A stretch of 20,389 nt of DNA, from the NCBI GenBank assembly GCA_019686145.1, contig JADGHK010000004.1:1-20389 (forward strand), read 5' to 3'. Below are positions 1 to 7,321 of the stretch, piece after piece; position 1 is the stretch's first letter; the number at the start of each line of letters is the position of its first letter. This stretch comes from Bryobacteraceae bacterium (GTDB taxonomy: Bacteria > Acidobacteriota > Terriglobia > Bryobacterales > Bryobacteraceae). The notes beneath the pieces are model-generated. The model was not told the origin of the DNA, made no database searches, and was given only the letters and a program-made list of their open reading frames with translations. The position numbers and the translations under genes are program-made.

Positions 1-319
1 CAAGTGGGACGCCCAGTTCGACGAGATTCTGAAGATGCTAGGCATCAAAGCGCGGCTGCATCATAAGCCGCGTGCGATGTCGGGCGGCGAACAGCAGCGA
101 GTCGCCATCGCACGAGCGATCGTGAATGAACCGGCGATCCTTCTCGCCGACGAGCCGACAGGAAACCTGGACACCGAGAACTCGAATACCGTCCTCAATC
201 TTCTACGGGATCTGAACAAGCGCCTGAATCAGACAATCCTCATGATCACGCACAATCCAGAGGCCGCGGCATTCGCCGACCGCATCGTTCAAATGCGCGA
301 CGGCCGGATTGTGTCGTGA
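1..319 (+). CDS. ABC transporter ATP-binding protein, MacB/LolD class (3' part only)
   Basis: This is the C-terminal part of an ATPase that energises an FtsX/MacB/LolCE-type permease; the 5' end lies outside the window. The open frame enters at base 2 and shows about 105 residues. Visible are the ABC signature MSGGEQQRVAIARA, the Walker B segment ILLADEPTGNLD with its D-loop, and the switch-histidine segment ILMITHN. The DEPTGNLD wording is typical of the MacB/LolD/FtsE group. Walker A and the Q-loop are not in view. It ends with TGA at 317-319, only 12 bases before the stop of the convergent next gene, so it is the last gene of its transcription unit. Its permease must lie upstream or elsewhere. 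The family call is firm; the substrate is unknown. Confidence 0.93.
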   Translation, partial: KWDAQFDEILKMLGIKARLHHKPRAMSGGEQQRVAIARAIVNEPAILLADEPTGNLDTENSNTVLNLLRDLNKRLNQTILMITHNPEAAAFADRIVQMRDGRIVS

Positions 320-331
320 GTTCGCGAGAAA

Positions 332-1762
332 TCAAGCTCCGAGGCCGGGCCCGTCCAGCAGCCTGGTGTTCATGACTCCGTTCCGGATGGTGAATATCCC
401 TGGAAATTTCTCGTCCCACCCCTTATTAGCTGCGGGGACATACTGCCGCGCATTTGCCTCAACGGCTGCGACTTGCGGGACGTGAGCCGCGAGCCCGGCG
501 GAGTGGATCAGCGAGGCGCCCGGGCATGTCAAATCCTGTACGCAGAGAAACATTTTGTACTTCTGCGCCGCCGCACCCATCAGAAGGGCCTGGGTCTGTC
601 CTTTGCACGCCTTCAGGGCCGCGCCCGAATAACCCATCTCGCGAGCCAGGAGCAGGCTTTCCTGATCCGTCAGCGACTCGTCGATGACTACGGGCCGGAG
701 TTTGGCCGCCTCATGCATGACATTCGCGCGATTCTTCTTCAGATCGCGGGCCGTGGGCTGCTCGATATACTGAATGCGCTCAAATCCGGCAGGCGTCCGC
801 TCCTTCACCTGCCTGACAAAGTCGAGCAGATACTGGACGTTCGGGCACTTCTCATTGAAGTCCAGCGAATAGAACCACTTTGTGACGCCGCGCTCCTTCT
901 GGCATTGAGCGGTGACGCGATCCACCGCCACAACCCGCTCGACGTCCCACTTTAAGTCTTCCCCATTGAGCTTGATCTTGATGTGGGTCAGCCCGTCGCT
1001 TTTGATCCACTCCGGGAGCGTCTCCGGCAGCCCGTCGTTGATACGTTGCTTAATGTCCGCATCCACGAGGGGATCCACCGCTCCCACGAGGTGGTAGAGC
1101 GGCAGTGAGGGTTTCGCCTTCTTCAACACGTACCGGTCCAGGTACTCGCCCTTGAACTCAGGGCCAAGATACCGGGAAAGGTCGTGTCTCATGAATTCTT
1201 TGCTGTAGGTGCTATAGCAATTCAGACCGTGAAGCTTCCCGTAGGCGTCATGAATCGCCGCATCAAACGGGCTGGCGACGACCAGAGTGCAGAGCTTCGG
1301 GACCGGTTCCGTGAGCTTCAGTTCCTTCGACACTTCAGCCGCCGCCTTCAGGTACTCGGGCTCCAACGCGACGTTGATGTCAATCGGGTGGCCGCTTTCC
1401 TTGTAGCCGTTCGTGATCCTGGAGACGCGCTCGGTCAGCGCCTTCATTGCCTGCAGCGTCCGTTCATAGGGCATGGTCTTGGAGGGGAACGACCATACAT
1501 TTCCCAAAGGCATGGCGCTGTACCCTCGCGAGATCTTCCCGGACTCGCTTCGGATGACGGCGTGCACCGTCAGTATGGTGCATTTGTCGACAACTGTGCC
1601 ACCGAACTTGATCGGCGTCCGATATTGGTAGTCCGCGTACTCGAACCGGACCTCCTCAACACGTACTTCGTTCGATTTGGCCGCAAGAATGTGGAATGGG
1701 CGCAGGAGACCCGCGGCGGGTGCGATCGCTGCGTGGCGGAGTAGTGTACGTCGCGAGATCAT
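332..1762 (-). CDS. Exported enolase-superfamily (mandelate racemase/muconate lactonizing enzyme-like) protein
   Basis: A 476-residue protein with the enolase-superfamily capping domain plus TIM barrel. Residues match the MLE/dipeptide-epimerase acid-base set: K262-I-K264, metal ligands D301, E334 (in IEQP) and D361 (in IDES), and a second lysine at K384 in ALKACKGQT. The FDAAIHDAYGKLHGL stretch (about 166-180) is the usual helix before the barrel. The N-terminus MISRRTLLRHAAIAPAAGLL looks like a twin-arginine signal (SRRTLL) with a short hydrophobic core. I chose ATG 1762 because this signal begins there and GGAG lies 9 bases upstream; a frame-open extension to 1912 has no family character. 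Such enzymes abstract a proton alpha to a carboxylate. The substrate cannot be read from sequence; racemase, epimerase, dehydratase or cycloisomerase are all possible. Confidence 0.88.
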   Translation of the reverse strand: MISRRTLLRHAAIAPAAGLLRPFHILAAKSNEVRVEEVRFEYADYQYRTPIKFGGTVVDKCTILTVHAVIRSESGKISRGYSAMPLGNVWSFPSKTMPYERTLQAMKALTERVSRITNGYKESGHPIDINVALEPEYLKAAAEVSKELKLTEPVPKLCTLVVASPFDAAIHDAYGKLHGLNCYSTYSKEFMRHDLSRYLGPEFKGEYLDRYVLKKAKPSLPLYHLVGAVDPLVDADIKQRINDGLPETLPEWIKSDGLTHIKIKLNGEDLKWDVERVVAVDRVTAQCQKERGVTKWFYSLDFNEKCPNVQYLLDFVRQVKERTPAGFERIQYIEQPTARDLKKNRANVMHEAAKLRPVVIDESLTDQESLLLAREMGYSGAALKACKGQTQALLMGAAAQKYKMFLCVQDLTCPGASLIHSAGLAAHVPQVAAVEANARQYVPAANKGWDEKFPGIFTIRNGVMNTRLLDGPGLGA

Positions 1763-1974
1763 CAGTCGAAGCTCCAGACGGAATATTCTTTCACAGAAAA
1801 TTGCGGGGAGTGAGCCCTGCATCGGCCAGCCGGAACCCGAGTGCGAGTTCCGGTGTCTATCCGTGCGAAGGCGCCGGCAGCCCAAATTCGAAAACAAGCA
1901 GGCAGCATTCAAGGCGAAGGCACGGGAGTATTCGTCGACGGCGTGCGTGGTGTGCCTGCAGGAAAGGGGTGCTT

Positions 1975-2736
1975 ATGTTCGAACAGTCGATGCTCGCAAA
2001 GCCGAGCCGTAAACGCGGCGCGATCACGATCGTGCTATCCACGGCTGCGGAGTCCGGTCTGGTTTGCCTGGCTGTCTTACTGCCGCTGCTCAATCCGCCT
2101 GCGATGCCTGAAGCCGCGCTTCTGAGGGGATTGACCACCCCGTCGTCGCCGCGCGGCTCAACGCCGAAGCAGCTCGATGCGGTGAAGATCGTCGAAGCCA
2201 AGGCGATTCCGCGTCAGTTCGACGGCTCGCGTCTGATGGCGCCCCGGGAGATTCCAAGGAAAGTGGAGATCATCGACGACGGGGATCTGCCGCTCGTGGC
2301 GGCTACGGCATGCACTGGCTGCGTGCCTGGAGGCATAGGAGCTCCAGACTCTCCGAGTATCGGCGTGATCAGCGGGATTGGTTTCGAACAGCCGCCCGTG
2401 CCGCCGCCACCACCGCCCGCAAAGCCTCCCGCTGAGGAGAACGTTGTACAGCGCATCCCGAGAGGCGGCGACGTGCAGGAAGCCATGATCCTGAAAAGGG
2501 TGATGCCGGAGTACCCGCAGATTGCCCGCCAGATGCGCGTCTCCGGAGTCGTCCGCTTGATCGGAGTCATTGGCACAGATGGCCGGATTCAGCAATTGCA
2601 GGTGGTCGAGGGCCATCCACTGCTTGTGAAGGCAGCCCTCGACGCAGTCCGCCAGTGGGTGTATCGTCCGACGCTTTTGAATGGCAAGCCGGTGGAGGTG
2701 ATAGCGCCGATCGAGGTGAACTTCCGGCTTAACTAG
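1975..2736 (+). CDS. TonB-family energy transducer protein
   Basis: A 253-residue protein with the TonB layout: a short cytoplasmic N-terminus, one membrane helix around 18-40 (ending VCLAVLLPLL), a variable periplasmic stretch, a proline run at about 140-152 (QPPVPPPPPPAKPP), and a C-terminal TonB domain at about 172-253. The C-terminal domain shows the family pattern: YPQIARQ, SGVVRLIGVIGTDG, LVKAALDAVRQWVYRP, NGKPVE, and a final IEVNFRLN. Such proteins couple proton-motive force to outer-membrane receptors. No ExbB/ExbD or receptor gene is adjacent, so the partner is unknown. ATG 1975 is chosen because GGAAAGGGG lies about 5 bases upstream; a second ATG at 1990 is possible. A CTGC pair (C113, C116) sits in the linker. 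The gene converges on the next one with an 8-base overlap of the 3' ends. Confidence 0.9.
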   Translation: MFEQSMLAKPSRKRGAITIVLSTAAESGLVCLAVLLPLLNPPAMPEAALLRGLTTPSSPRGSTPKQLDAVKIVEAKAIPRQFDGSRLMAPREIPRKVEIIDDGDLPLVAATACTGCVPGGIGAPDSPSIGVISGIGFEQPPVPPPPPPAKPPAEENVVQRIPRGGDVQEAMILKRVMPEYPQIARQMRVSGVVRLIGVIGTDGRIQQLQVVEGHPLLVKAALDAVRQWVYRPTLLNGKPVEVIAPIEVNFRLN

Positions 2737-3337
2737 AGCTGCTCGGGATCCGGGCGCGGCGCGCACGCCGGCTCCCCGCGATCTTCACGGCAAGCACAAG
2801 GATCACGAAGAGCGCTGCGGCAAGCATGAGCAGTTCCGTAACATGAGCCTTCAGATAGTCCAGCGCTCCTTCCTGAAACTGCACGCCGAGATACGCAAGG
2901 CCAAAGTAACGCGGCAAGCGCGCCGCGAGGACGACGGCCAGGAACGTCGCCGGGTGAACGTCGAATACGCCGGCGCATAGTACAAAGACCTTCATGGGCA
3001 GAGGGATGGGCAGCAGCGCCGGAATGAAAACCGTGATCAGGCCGTACGTATGAAACCACTCTCGAAGCTTCGCCGCCCGCGGAGAGGCGCTGGTGTGCCG
3101 GTGCAGCAAGACTTCGCCACCCGCCTTCGCGATATAGAACAAACCCATTGAGCCAATCGCAGACCCGGCAACTGCGAGTCCCGCGCTCAGATACGCAAGA
3201 TCGGGCCTCGTGGAGGATAACACCACCAGCAGAGCATCCACTCCTCCCGGAATCGGCACGCCAGCGGAATCCAGCGCCGCCAGGATGAAAACGCCCAGGG
3301 GCCCCCATTCGAATAGTGTTTCAATCAGCTGTCTCAA
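2729..3337 (-). CDS. DedA/YqaA-like (VTT domain) integral membrane protein
   Basis: A 202-residue protein with several hydrophobic helices and the VTT/SNARE-associated layout: GVFILAALDSAGVPIPGGVDALLVVL near the N-terminus (first segment about 13-40), a re-entrant-like LLPIPLPMKVFVLCAG near 110-125, and a basic C-terminal tail (SRRARRAR). The PIPLPMKVFVL wording fits the YqaA-like branch rather than classical DedA, whose conserved arginine in that loop is missing here. Members of the superfamily are linked to lipid scrambling or undecaprenyl-phosphate recycling; the function of this branch is not established. The start is TTG 3337, which overlaps the ligA stop (TTGA), with GGAG 8 bases upstream inside ligA, so translation is probably coupled. 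The 3' end overlaps the TonB-family gene by 8 bases. Confidence 0.85.
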   Translation of the reverse strand: MRQLIETLFEWGPLGVFILAALDSAGVPIPGGVDALLVVLSSTRPDLAYLSAGLAVAGSAIGSMGLFYIAKAGGEVLLHRHTSASPRAAKLREWFHTYGLITVFIPALLPIPLPMKVFVLCAGVFDVHPATFLAVVLAARLPRYFGLAYLGVQFQEGALDYLKAHVTELLMLAAALFVILVLAVKIAGSRRARRARIPSSSS

Positions 3338-5319
3338 CCAATCATCTCCAGCAAAGCCGCCTCGTCGATTACTGGAATGCCAAGAGTGCGGGCTTTGTCC
3401 AACTTCGATCCCGGATTCTCGCCGGCCACGACGTAATCGGTATTCCTGCTCACGGACCCCGCGACGGTTCCTCCGGCGGCTTCAATGCGTGATTTCGCTT
3501 CCTCTCGCGTCAAATTGGGCAGAGTGCCTGTCAGCACAAACGTCTTGCCTTCGAGCTTCCCTCCAGGTTTCCTGCGGACTTCATAGGTGAACTGGAGCCC
3601 GGCCACCCGCAAACGCTCCACCAATTCCCGGTTGTGGGACTCATCGAAGAAGCGGCGGATGCTGTCCGATACCTTCGGTCCGACCTCTTCGACTCGCTGG
3701 AGCTCCTCTCTGTCAGCATGCGCGATTGCATCGAGGCTCCCGAAAGCTTCCGCCAGCAGCGCTGCGGTCCTTTCTCCCACAAAAGGGATGCCAAGTGCAT
3801 TCAGCACCCGCGGCAGGGGTACGTGCTTCGACCGCTCAATATTGTCAATGAGCTTCTTCGCAGACTTTGTACCCATGCGGTCGAGCTTCGTGAGGTCCTC
3901 GACTGTCAGGTCAAAGAGATCGGCGACGTTCCGAACCATGCCGCGGTCCACTAACTGGTCGACCAGCGCGTCGCCTAACCCGTCGATGCCCATGGCGCTG
4001 CGAGATGCGAAGTGAAGAATCGATTCTTTCAGCCTTGCGGGACAGTTTGTATTGATGCACCGGCTGGCCGCTTCTCCTGGCTCCCGGACAACATCTCCAT
4101 TGCACACAGGACACTGCTTTGGCATTTGAAACGGACGGCGGTGTTCCCCCTGCTTCGTGACGCGGACCACTTTCGGGATGACGTCGCCGCTGCGCTCGAT
4201 CAGGACCGTGTCGCCAATCTCCACCCCCAGCCGCTTGATTTCGTCCTCGTTGTGGAGCGTCGCCCGGGCGACGGTCACGCCGCCGACATTGACTGGCCGC
4301 AGATGGGCTACCGGTGTCAGCGTGCCGGTCCGCCCCACCTGCACCTCGATGTTGTCAATTACCGTCTCCGCCTGGCGCGCCGCATATTTGAAGGCAATCG
4401 CCCAGCGCGGCGCTTTCGCAGTGAAACCCAGCTTGCGCTGCTGGCTGATTGCATTTACCTTGACGACAACTCCGTCGATTTCATAAGCCAGAGTCTCGCG
4501 CTTCTCTTCCCATTCGCGGTAAAAGGCAACGACATCATCGACGTTGTTGCAGAGCCTCCGGTTCTTATTGACTTTGAATCCGAGACGGGCCAGCGCTTCA
4601 AGGCACTCCCAGTGGGTTTCATAGTATGGCTGCCCGTCGACGAGCAGCAGGTAAGCGTAATATTCGAGCTGGCGTGATGCAGTGATTGCCGGTTCGAGAA
4701 CCCGAAGGGATCCGGCAGCCGAGTTGCGAGGATTCGCATAGAGAGGGAGGCCACGCGCGGCGCGCTCCGCATTCAAACGCTCAAAGGCCCGCAAATGCAT
4801 GATCACTTCGCCGCGCACCTCAAATGCCGGCAACTCGGACTTGACGCGCAGAGGCAGTGTGTGGATCGTTCGCGCGTTATCGGTCACGTCCTCGCCCACG
4901 GCGCCGTCTCCCCGCGTAATCGCTCTCGAAACGAGGCCATCGCGGTAATGGACTGCCATGGACAACCCGTCGAGCTTCAGCTCCGTCACATACTGATACG
5001 GCTCTCCGCGCAGGCCTTCGCGAACGCGCCGGTCGAAATCGCGAAACTCATTTTCGTTTAGTGCATTGTCGAGACTGAGCATCGGCGAGCTGTGGCGGAC
5101 CTTGACAAACCCTTCCCGCGGCTTTCCGCCGACTCGCTGCGTGGGTGAGTCGGGCGTGACGAATTCGGGATGCGCCTTCTCGAGCTCCTGGAGTTCCCGG
5201 ACGAGGCGGTCGAACTCGGCATCCGTAATTTCAGGCTGATCGAGAACGTAGTACAAATACTCGTGCCGGCGTATTTCATCCCGGAGATGCTCAATTCGTT
5301 GACGAACGGATTCGGACAT
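3334..5319 (-). CDS. ligA: NAD-dependent DNA ligase LigA
   Basis: A full-length 661-residue bacterial DNA ligase, which seals nicks using NAD+ during replication and repair. In order: an NAD-binding Ia domain (about 1-70, with YYVLDQPEITDAEFDRL); the adenylation domain with the nucleophilic lysine K115 in the KLDG motif; EIDGVVVKVN near 280; the OB fold (about 320-400); a four-cysteine zinc finger (C403, C406, C421, C426); helix-hairpin-helix repeats (about 430-575, with GIPFVGERTAALL); and a C-terminal BRCT domain (about 585-661, with GKTFVLTGTL). Length and motifs are normal. ATG 5319 has no evident Shine-Dalgarno sequence. A TATAAA hexamer on this strand at 5331-5326 would place the transcript start at or next to the ATG, so leaderless translation is possible. 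The DedA/YqaA-like gene follows with a 4-base overlap. Confidence 0.98.
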   Translation of the reverse strand: MSESVRQRIEHLRDEIRRHEYLYYVLDQPEITDAEFDRLVRELQELEKAHPEFVTPDSPTQRVGGKPREGFVKVRHSSPMLSLDNALNENEFRDFDRRVREGLRGEPYQYVTELKLDGLSMAVHYRDGLVSRAITRGDGAVGEDVTDNARTIHTLPLRVKSELPAFEVRGEVIMHLRAFERLNAERAARGLPLYANPRNSAAGSLRVLEPAITASRQLEYYAYLLLVDGQPYYETHWECLEALARLGFKVNKNRRLCNNVDDVVAFYREWEEKRETLAYEIDGVVVKVNAISQQRKLGFTAKAPRWAIAFKYAARQAETVIDNIEVQVGRTGTLTPVAHLRPVNVGGVTVARATLHNEDEIKRLGVEIGDTVLIERSGDVIPKVVRVTKQGEHRRPFQMPKQCPVCNGDVVREPGEAASRCINTNCPARLKESILHFASRSAMGIDGLGDALVDQLVDRGMVRNVADLFDLTVEDLTKLDRMGTKSAKKLIDNIERSKHVPLPRVLNALGIPFVGERTAALLAEAFGSLDAIAHADREELQRVEEVGPKVSDSIRRFFDESHNRELVERLRVAGLQFTYEVRRKPGGKLEGKTFVLTGTLPNLTREEAKSRIEAAGGTVAGSVSRNTDYVVAGENPGSKLDKARTLGIPVIDEAALLEMIG

Positions 5320-5340
5320 TGGCGTTTTATAATGACTCTA
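5320..5340. promoter_or_regulatory. Candidate bidirectional promoter between ligA and the lipid kinase
   Basis: A perfect TATAAT hexamer lies at 5328-5333 on the plus strand. The self-complementary TTATAA core gives TATAAA on the minus strand (5331-5326). The plus element would start transcripts near 5340, just before the GGAG of the lipid kinase. The minus element would start near 5319-5320, at the ligA ATG. I see no good -35 at normal spacing for either direction; a TTGAC at 5299-5303 is too far away (23 bases). Symmetric -10 elements that drive both directions are documented in bacteria. This is inference from sequence only. Confidence 0.45.
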
Positions 5341-5345
5341 GCAAC

Positions 5346-5349
5346 GGAG
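5346..5349 (+). promoter_or_regulatory. Shine-Dalgarno that decides an unusual ATC start
   Basis: GGAG at 5346-5349 is followed by nine bases and then ATC at 5359. This is good spacing for a start at that codon. The in-frame TAG at 5350-5352 lies directly after the GGAG, so the frame cannot be extended further upstream without readthrough. Confidence 0.45.
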
Positions 5350-5358
5350 TAGCCCGGT

Positions 5359-6345
5359 ATCGCTATCTATCGGAATATTTTTCTTATCTTCAACCCCACC
5401 GCGGGGCGTCTTAGCCGTTCGAAGGGGCGTCTACTCCAAGCTAGCATTGAGGCGCTTGAAGCCGCCGGGCATCGCGTGAGCTGCGTGCCTACAACCGGCC
5501 CCGGAACTGCCTCTGCTCTCGCCCGCGAAAGCATCCAAAACGGCGCCGACCTGGTTCTTGTGGCTGGCGGCGATGGCACGATCAACGAAGCCGTCAATGG
5601 CATGATCGGCTCCGCCGTTCCTATTGCGATTCTGCCTGCCGGCACCGCCAACGTGCTCGCCGCAGAGCTGGGCATGAAGCTGCGCGCGGACCGGGCCGCT
5701 CTGAAGCTCCACGAACTTGTTCCTGTCCGGGTTGCGGTTGGCCTGCTCCACAGCCTTGAGCTTGCTGGTAGCCCGGGACGAACCGGGTCGCGGTATTTCC
5801 TGCTGATGGCGGGCGTCGGCCTGGACGCGCGCATCGTGTACAACTTGAATCTGCGGATGAAGGCATCCCTCGGAAAGCTGTCCTACTGGCTCGGCGGCTT
5901 TAGCCAGATCGGCCAGCGGCTGGAAGAGTTTGACGTTCACGCGAACGATCGTGTCATCCGCTGCAGTTTCGCCCTGATTAGCCGCGTCCGTAATTACGGG
6001 GGCGATCTCGAAATTGCGTGGAATGCCAGTTTGCTCAGGGACGATTTTGAGGCAGTGCTCTTTCAGGGAGAGAGCACAACCCAGTATTTGCGCTACCTCG
6101 CCGGCGTGATTGCCCACAGCCTTGACGGGATGGAAGGAGTCTCCGTCCTGCACACTCGCAAAATCGAATTGTCGCCTGCGACCGAAAGGGCTGTATACAT
6201 ACAGGTCGACGGTGAAATCGCAGGCCGCTTGCCAGCCTCTGTAGAGATTGTTCCCGACGCTTTGACCGTCCTTGTGCCGCGAGAGTACGTGGAACAGTCT
6301 GCCAGTCTTCGCGATGGCTCGAGCGAAAAGCTCGTGCGCGGATAG
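5359..6345 (+). CDS. Diacylglycerol kinase / sphingosine kinase-family lipid kinase (YegS/DgkB-like)
   Basis: About 328 residues if read from ATC 5359. These cytoplasmic enzymes phosphorylate diacylglycerol or related lipids with ATP. The catalytic N-terminal domain shows IFLIFNPTAGR (the conserved NPxxG, coded from about 5377), then VLVAGGDGTINEAVNG (GGDGT nucleotide motif) and AILPAGTANVLAAELG. The C-terminal part has the beta-sandwich features GVGLDARIVYN, VRNYGGDLEIAWNA and YIQVDGEIAGRLP. The first NTG codon in frame is GTG 5476, but starting there removes the NPTAG strand that the fold needs. Between the in-frame TAG (5350-5352) and GTG 5476 there is no ATG, GTG, TTG or CTG in frame; the best candidate is ATC 5359 behind GGAG. 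A base error changing a sense codon to TAG, with a start at ATG 5332, is the alternative. Family call firm, start uncertain. Confidence 0.88.
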   Translation: MAIYRNIFLIFNPTAGRLSRSKGRLLQASIEALEAAGHRVSCVPTTGPGTASALARESIQNGADLVLVAGGDGTINEAVNGMIGSAVPIAILPAGTANVLAAELGMKLRADRAALKLHELVPVRVAVGLLHSLELAGSPGRTGSRYFLLMAGVGLDARIVYNLNLRMKASLGKLSYWLGGFSQIGQRLEEFDVHANDRVIRCSFALISRVRNYGGDLEIAWNASLLRDDFEAVLFQGESTTQYLRYLAGVIAHSLDGMEGVSVLHTRKIELSPATERAVYIQVDGEIAGRLPASVEIVPDALTVLVPREYVEQSASLRDGSSEKLVRG

Positions 6346-6373
6346 CTGCGGGCAACCTGCATCTGGTTTGTAA

Positions 6374-6412
6374 GACGTTATTGGAACGAATCGCCTTCCA
6401 CTCGATAACGTC
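6374..6412 (+). other. Imperfect hairpin downstream of the lipid kinase gene
   Basis: GACGTTAT (6374-6381) pairs perfectly with ATAACGTC (6405-6412). Inside it TGGAA (6382-6386) pairs with TTCCA (6396-6400), leaving a CTCG bulge. It starts 28 bases after the stop codon at 6345 and has no following T-run, so it is not a standard intrinsic terminator. It could be an mRNA-end structure or an operator for the ABC exporter genes that start at 6520. The rest of the 174-base gap shows nothing else I can name. Confidence 0.3.
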
Positions 6413-6519
6413 CTCGCTTCTGCACCTCGAACTCACGCTACCGTGCGGGCGGGAAGCGGTTCGACCTTCGGGATCTTGCAGCGTACTCGTGCGGCGATTC
6501 CGGTAGGATAGAACGAGAT

Positions 6520-7317
6520 ATGACCGAGCCGGCTTCGGAGCAGCCCTATTTCGATCCCACCTCTCGGGCAACTCCAGCAATCGCGGTCCGCGACTTGAGG
6601 AAAGTGTACGGATCGAAGGCGGCGGTCGACGGCCTTACATTCGATGTTCCCCGCGGCTGCTTCTTTGGATTCCTGGGGCCGAACGGCGCCGGAAAGACAA
6701 CAACGATCAAGATGCTGATGGGACTCTCCACGCCCACTTCCGGCAGCATCGAGATTCTGGGGCTTCCGATGCCAGAGCGCGCGCTGGAGATCAAGAGCCG
6801 GCTCGGCCTTGTGCCTGACGAATCGCTCCTCTTCGATCATTTGACAGGACAGGAGTTCGTGGAGTTTGTCGGGCGCATGTACGGTTTGGATCGCAGCCTT
6901 GCCCGGCAGAGGGCTAAGGAATTGATGGAGCTCTTTGAGCTGGACACCGCACAGCGTAAGTTAATCGGCGAATATTCCAAGGGCATGCGGAAGCGGGTCG
7001 CGATGGCTGCTTCGCTGATCCACCGGCCGCAGCTTTTCCTGATGGACGAACCCTTTGAGGGAGTCGACGCCGTTGGAGCCCGGCTCATGAAGGATCTGCT
7101 TCTTGACCAGGTACGGCAGGGCGCCACAGTCTTCCTGACCTCGCACGTCCTCGAAGTCGTAGAGCGGCTGTGCGACCGCGTCGCCATCATTCATCAGGGA
7201 AAACTCGTCGTGAATGAAACGATGGCCGAGCTCCGTTCCGGCGCCGAGAGCCTGGAGGATATCTTCGTGCGAGTTGTCGGCGTCGAGCGAGGAAATGAGA
7301 ATCTGACCTGGTTGTAA
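6520..7317 (+). CDS. ABC-2 type exporter, ATP-binding protein
   Basis: A 265-residue ATPase with all catalytic parts: Walker A GPNGAGKTTT starting at residue 53, signature YSKGMRKRVAMA at about 152-163, Walker B LFLMDEP (D176, E177), and switch histidine H209 in LTSHVLE. The Q-loop position reads VPDES, as is common in this group where glutamine is replaced. YSKGM in place of LSGGQ is typical of ATPases that pair with ABC-2 permeases for lipid, drug, sodium or polysaccharide export. About 20 extra residues precede the first strand (AIAVRDLRKVYG). ATG 6520 is followed by the permease gene 4 bases after the stop, so the two form one transporter. Substrate unknown. Confidence 0.95.
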   Translation: MTEPASEQPYFDPTSRATPAIAVRDLRKVYGSKAAVDGLTFDVPRGCFFGFLGPNGAGKTTTIKMLMGLSTPTSGSIEILGLPMPERALEIKSRLGLVPDESLLFDHLTGQEFVEFVGRMYGLDRSLARQRAKELMELFELDTAQRKLIGEYSKGMRKRVAMAASLIHRPQLFLMDEPFEGVDAVGARLMKDLLLDQVRQGATVFLTSHVLEVVERLCDRVAIIHQGKLVVNETMAELRSGAESLEDIFVRVVGVERGNENLTWL

Positions 7318-7321
7318 GCAG

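Noticed and set aside
473..1744. Plus-strand open frames opposite the enolase-superfamily gene
   Set aside because: Their composition is that of a shadow, with no recognisable motif; the minus strand carries conserved catalytic residues.
1696..1974. 93-codon extension of the TonB-family protein
   Set aside because: Rich in Arg/Ser/Cys with no family similarity; a strong ribosome-binding site precedes ATG 1975 instead.
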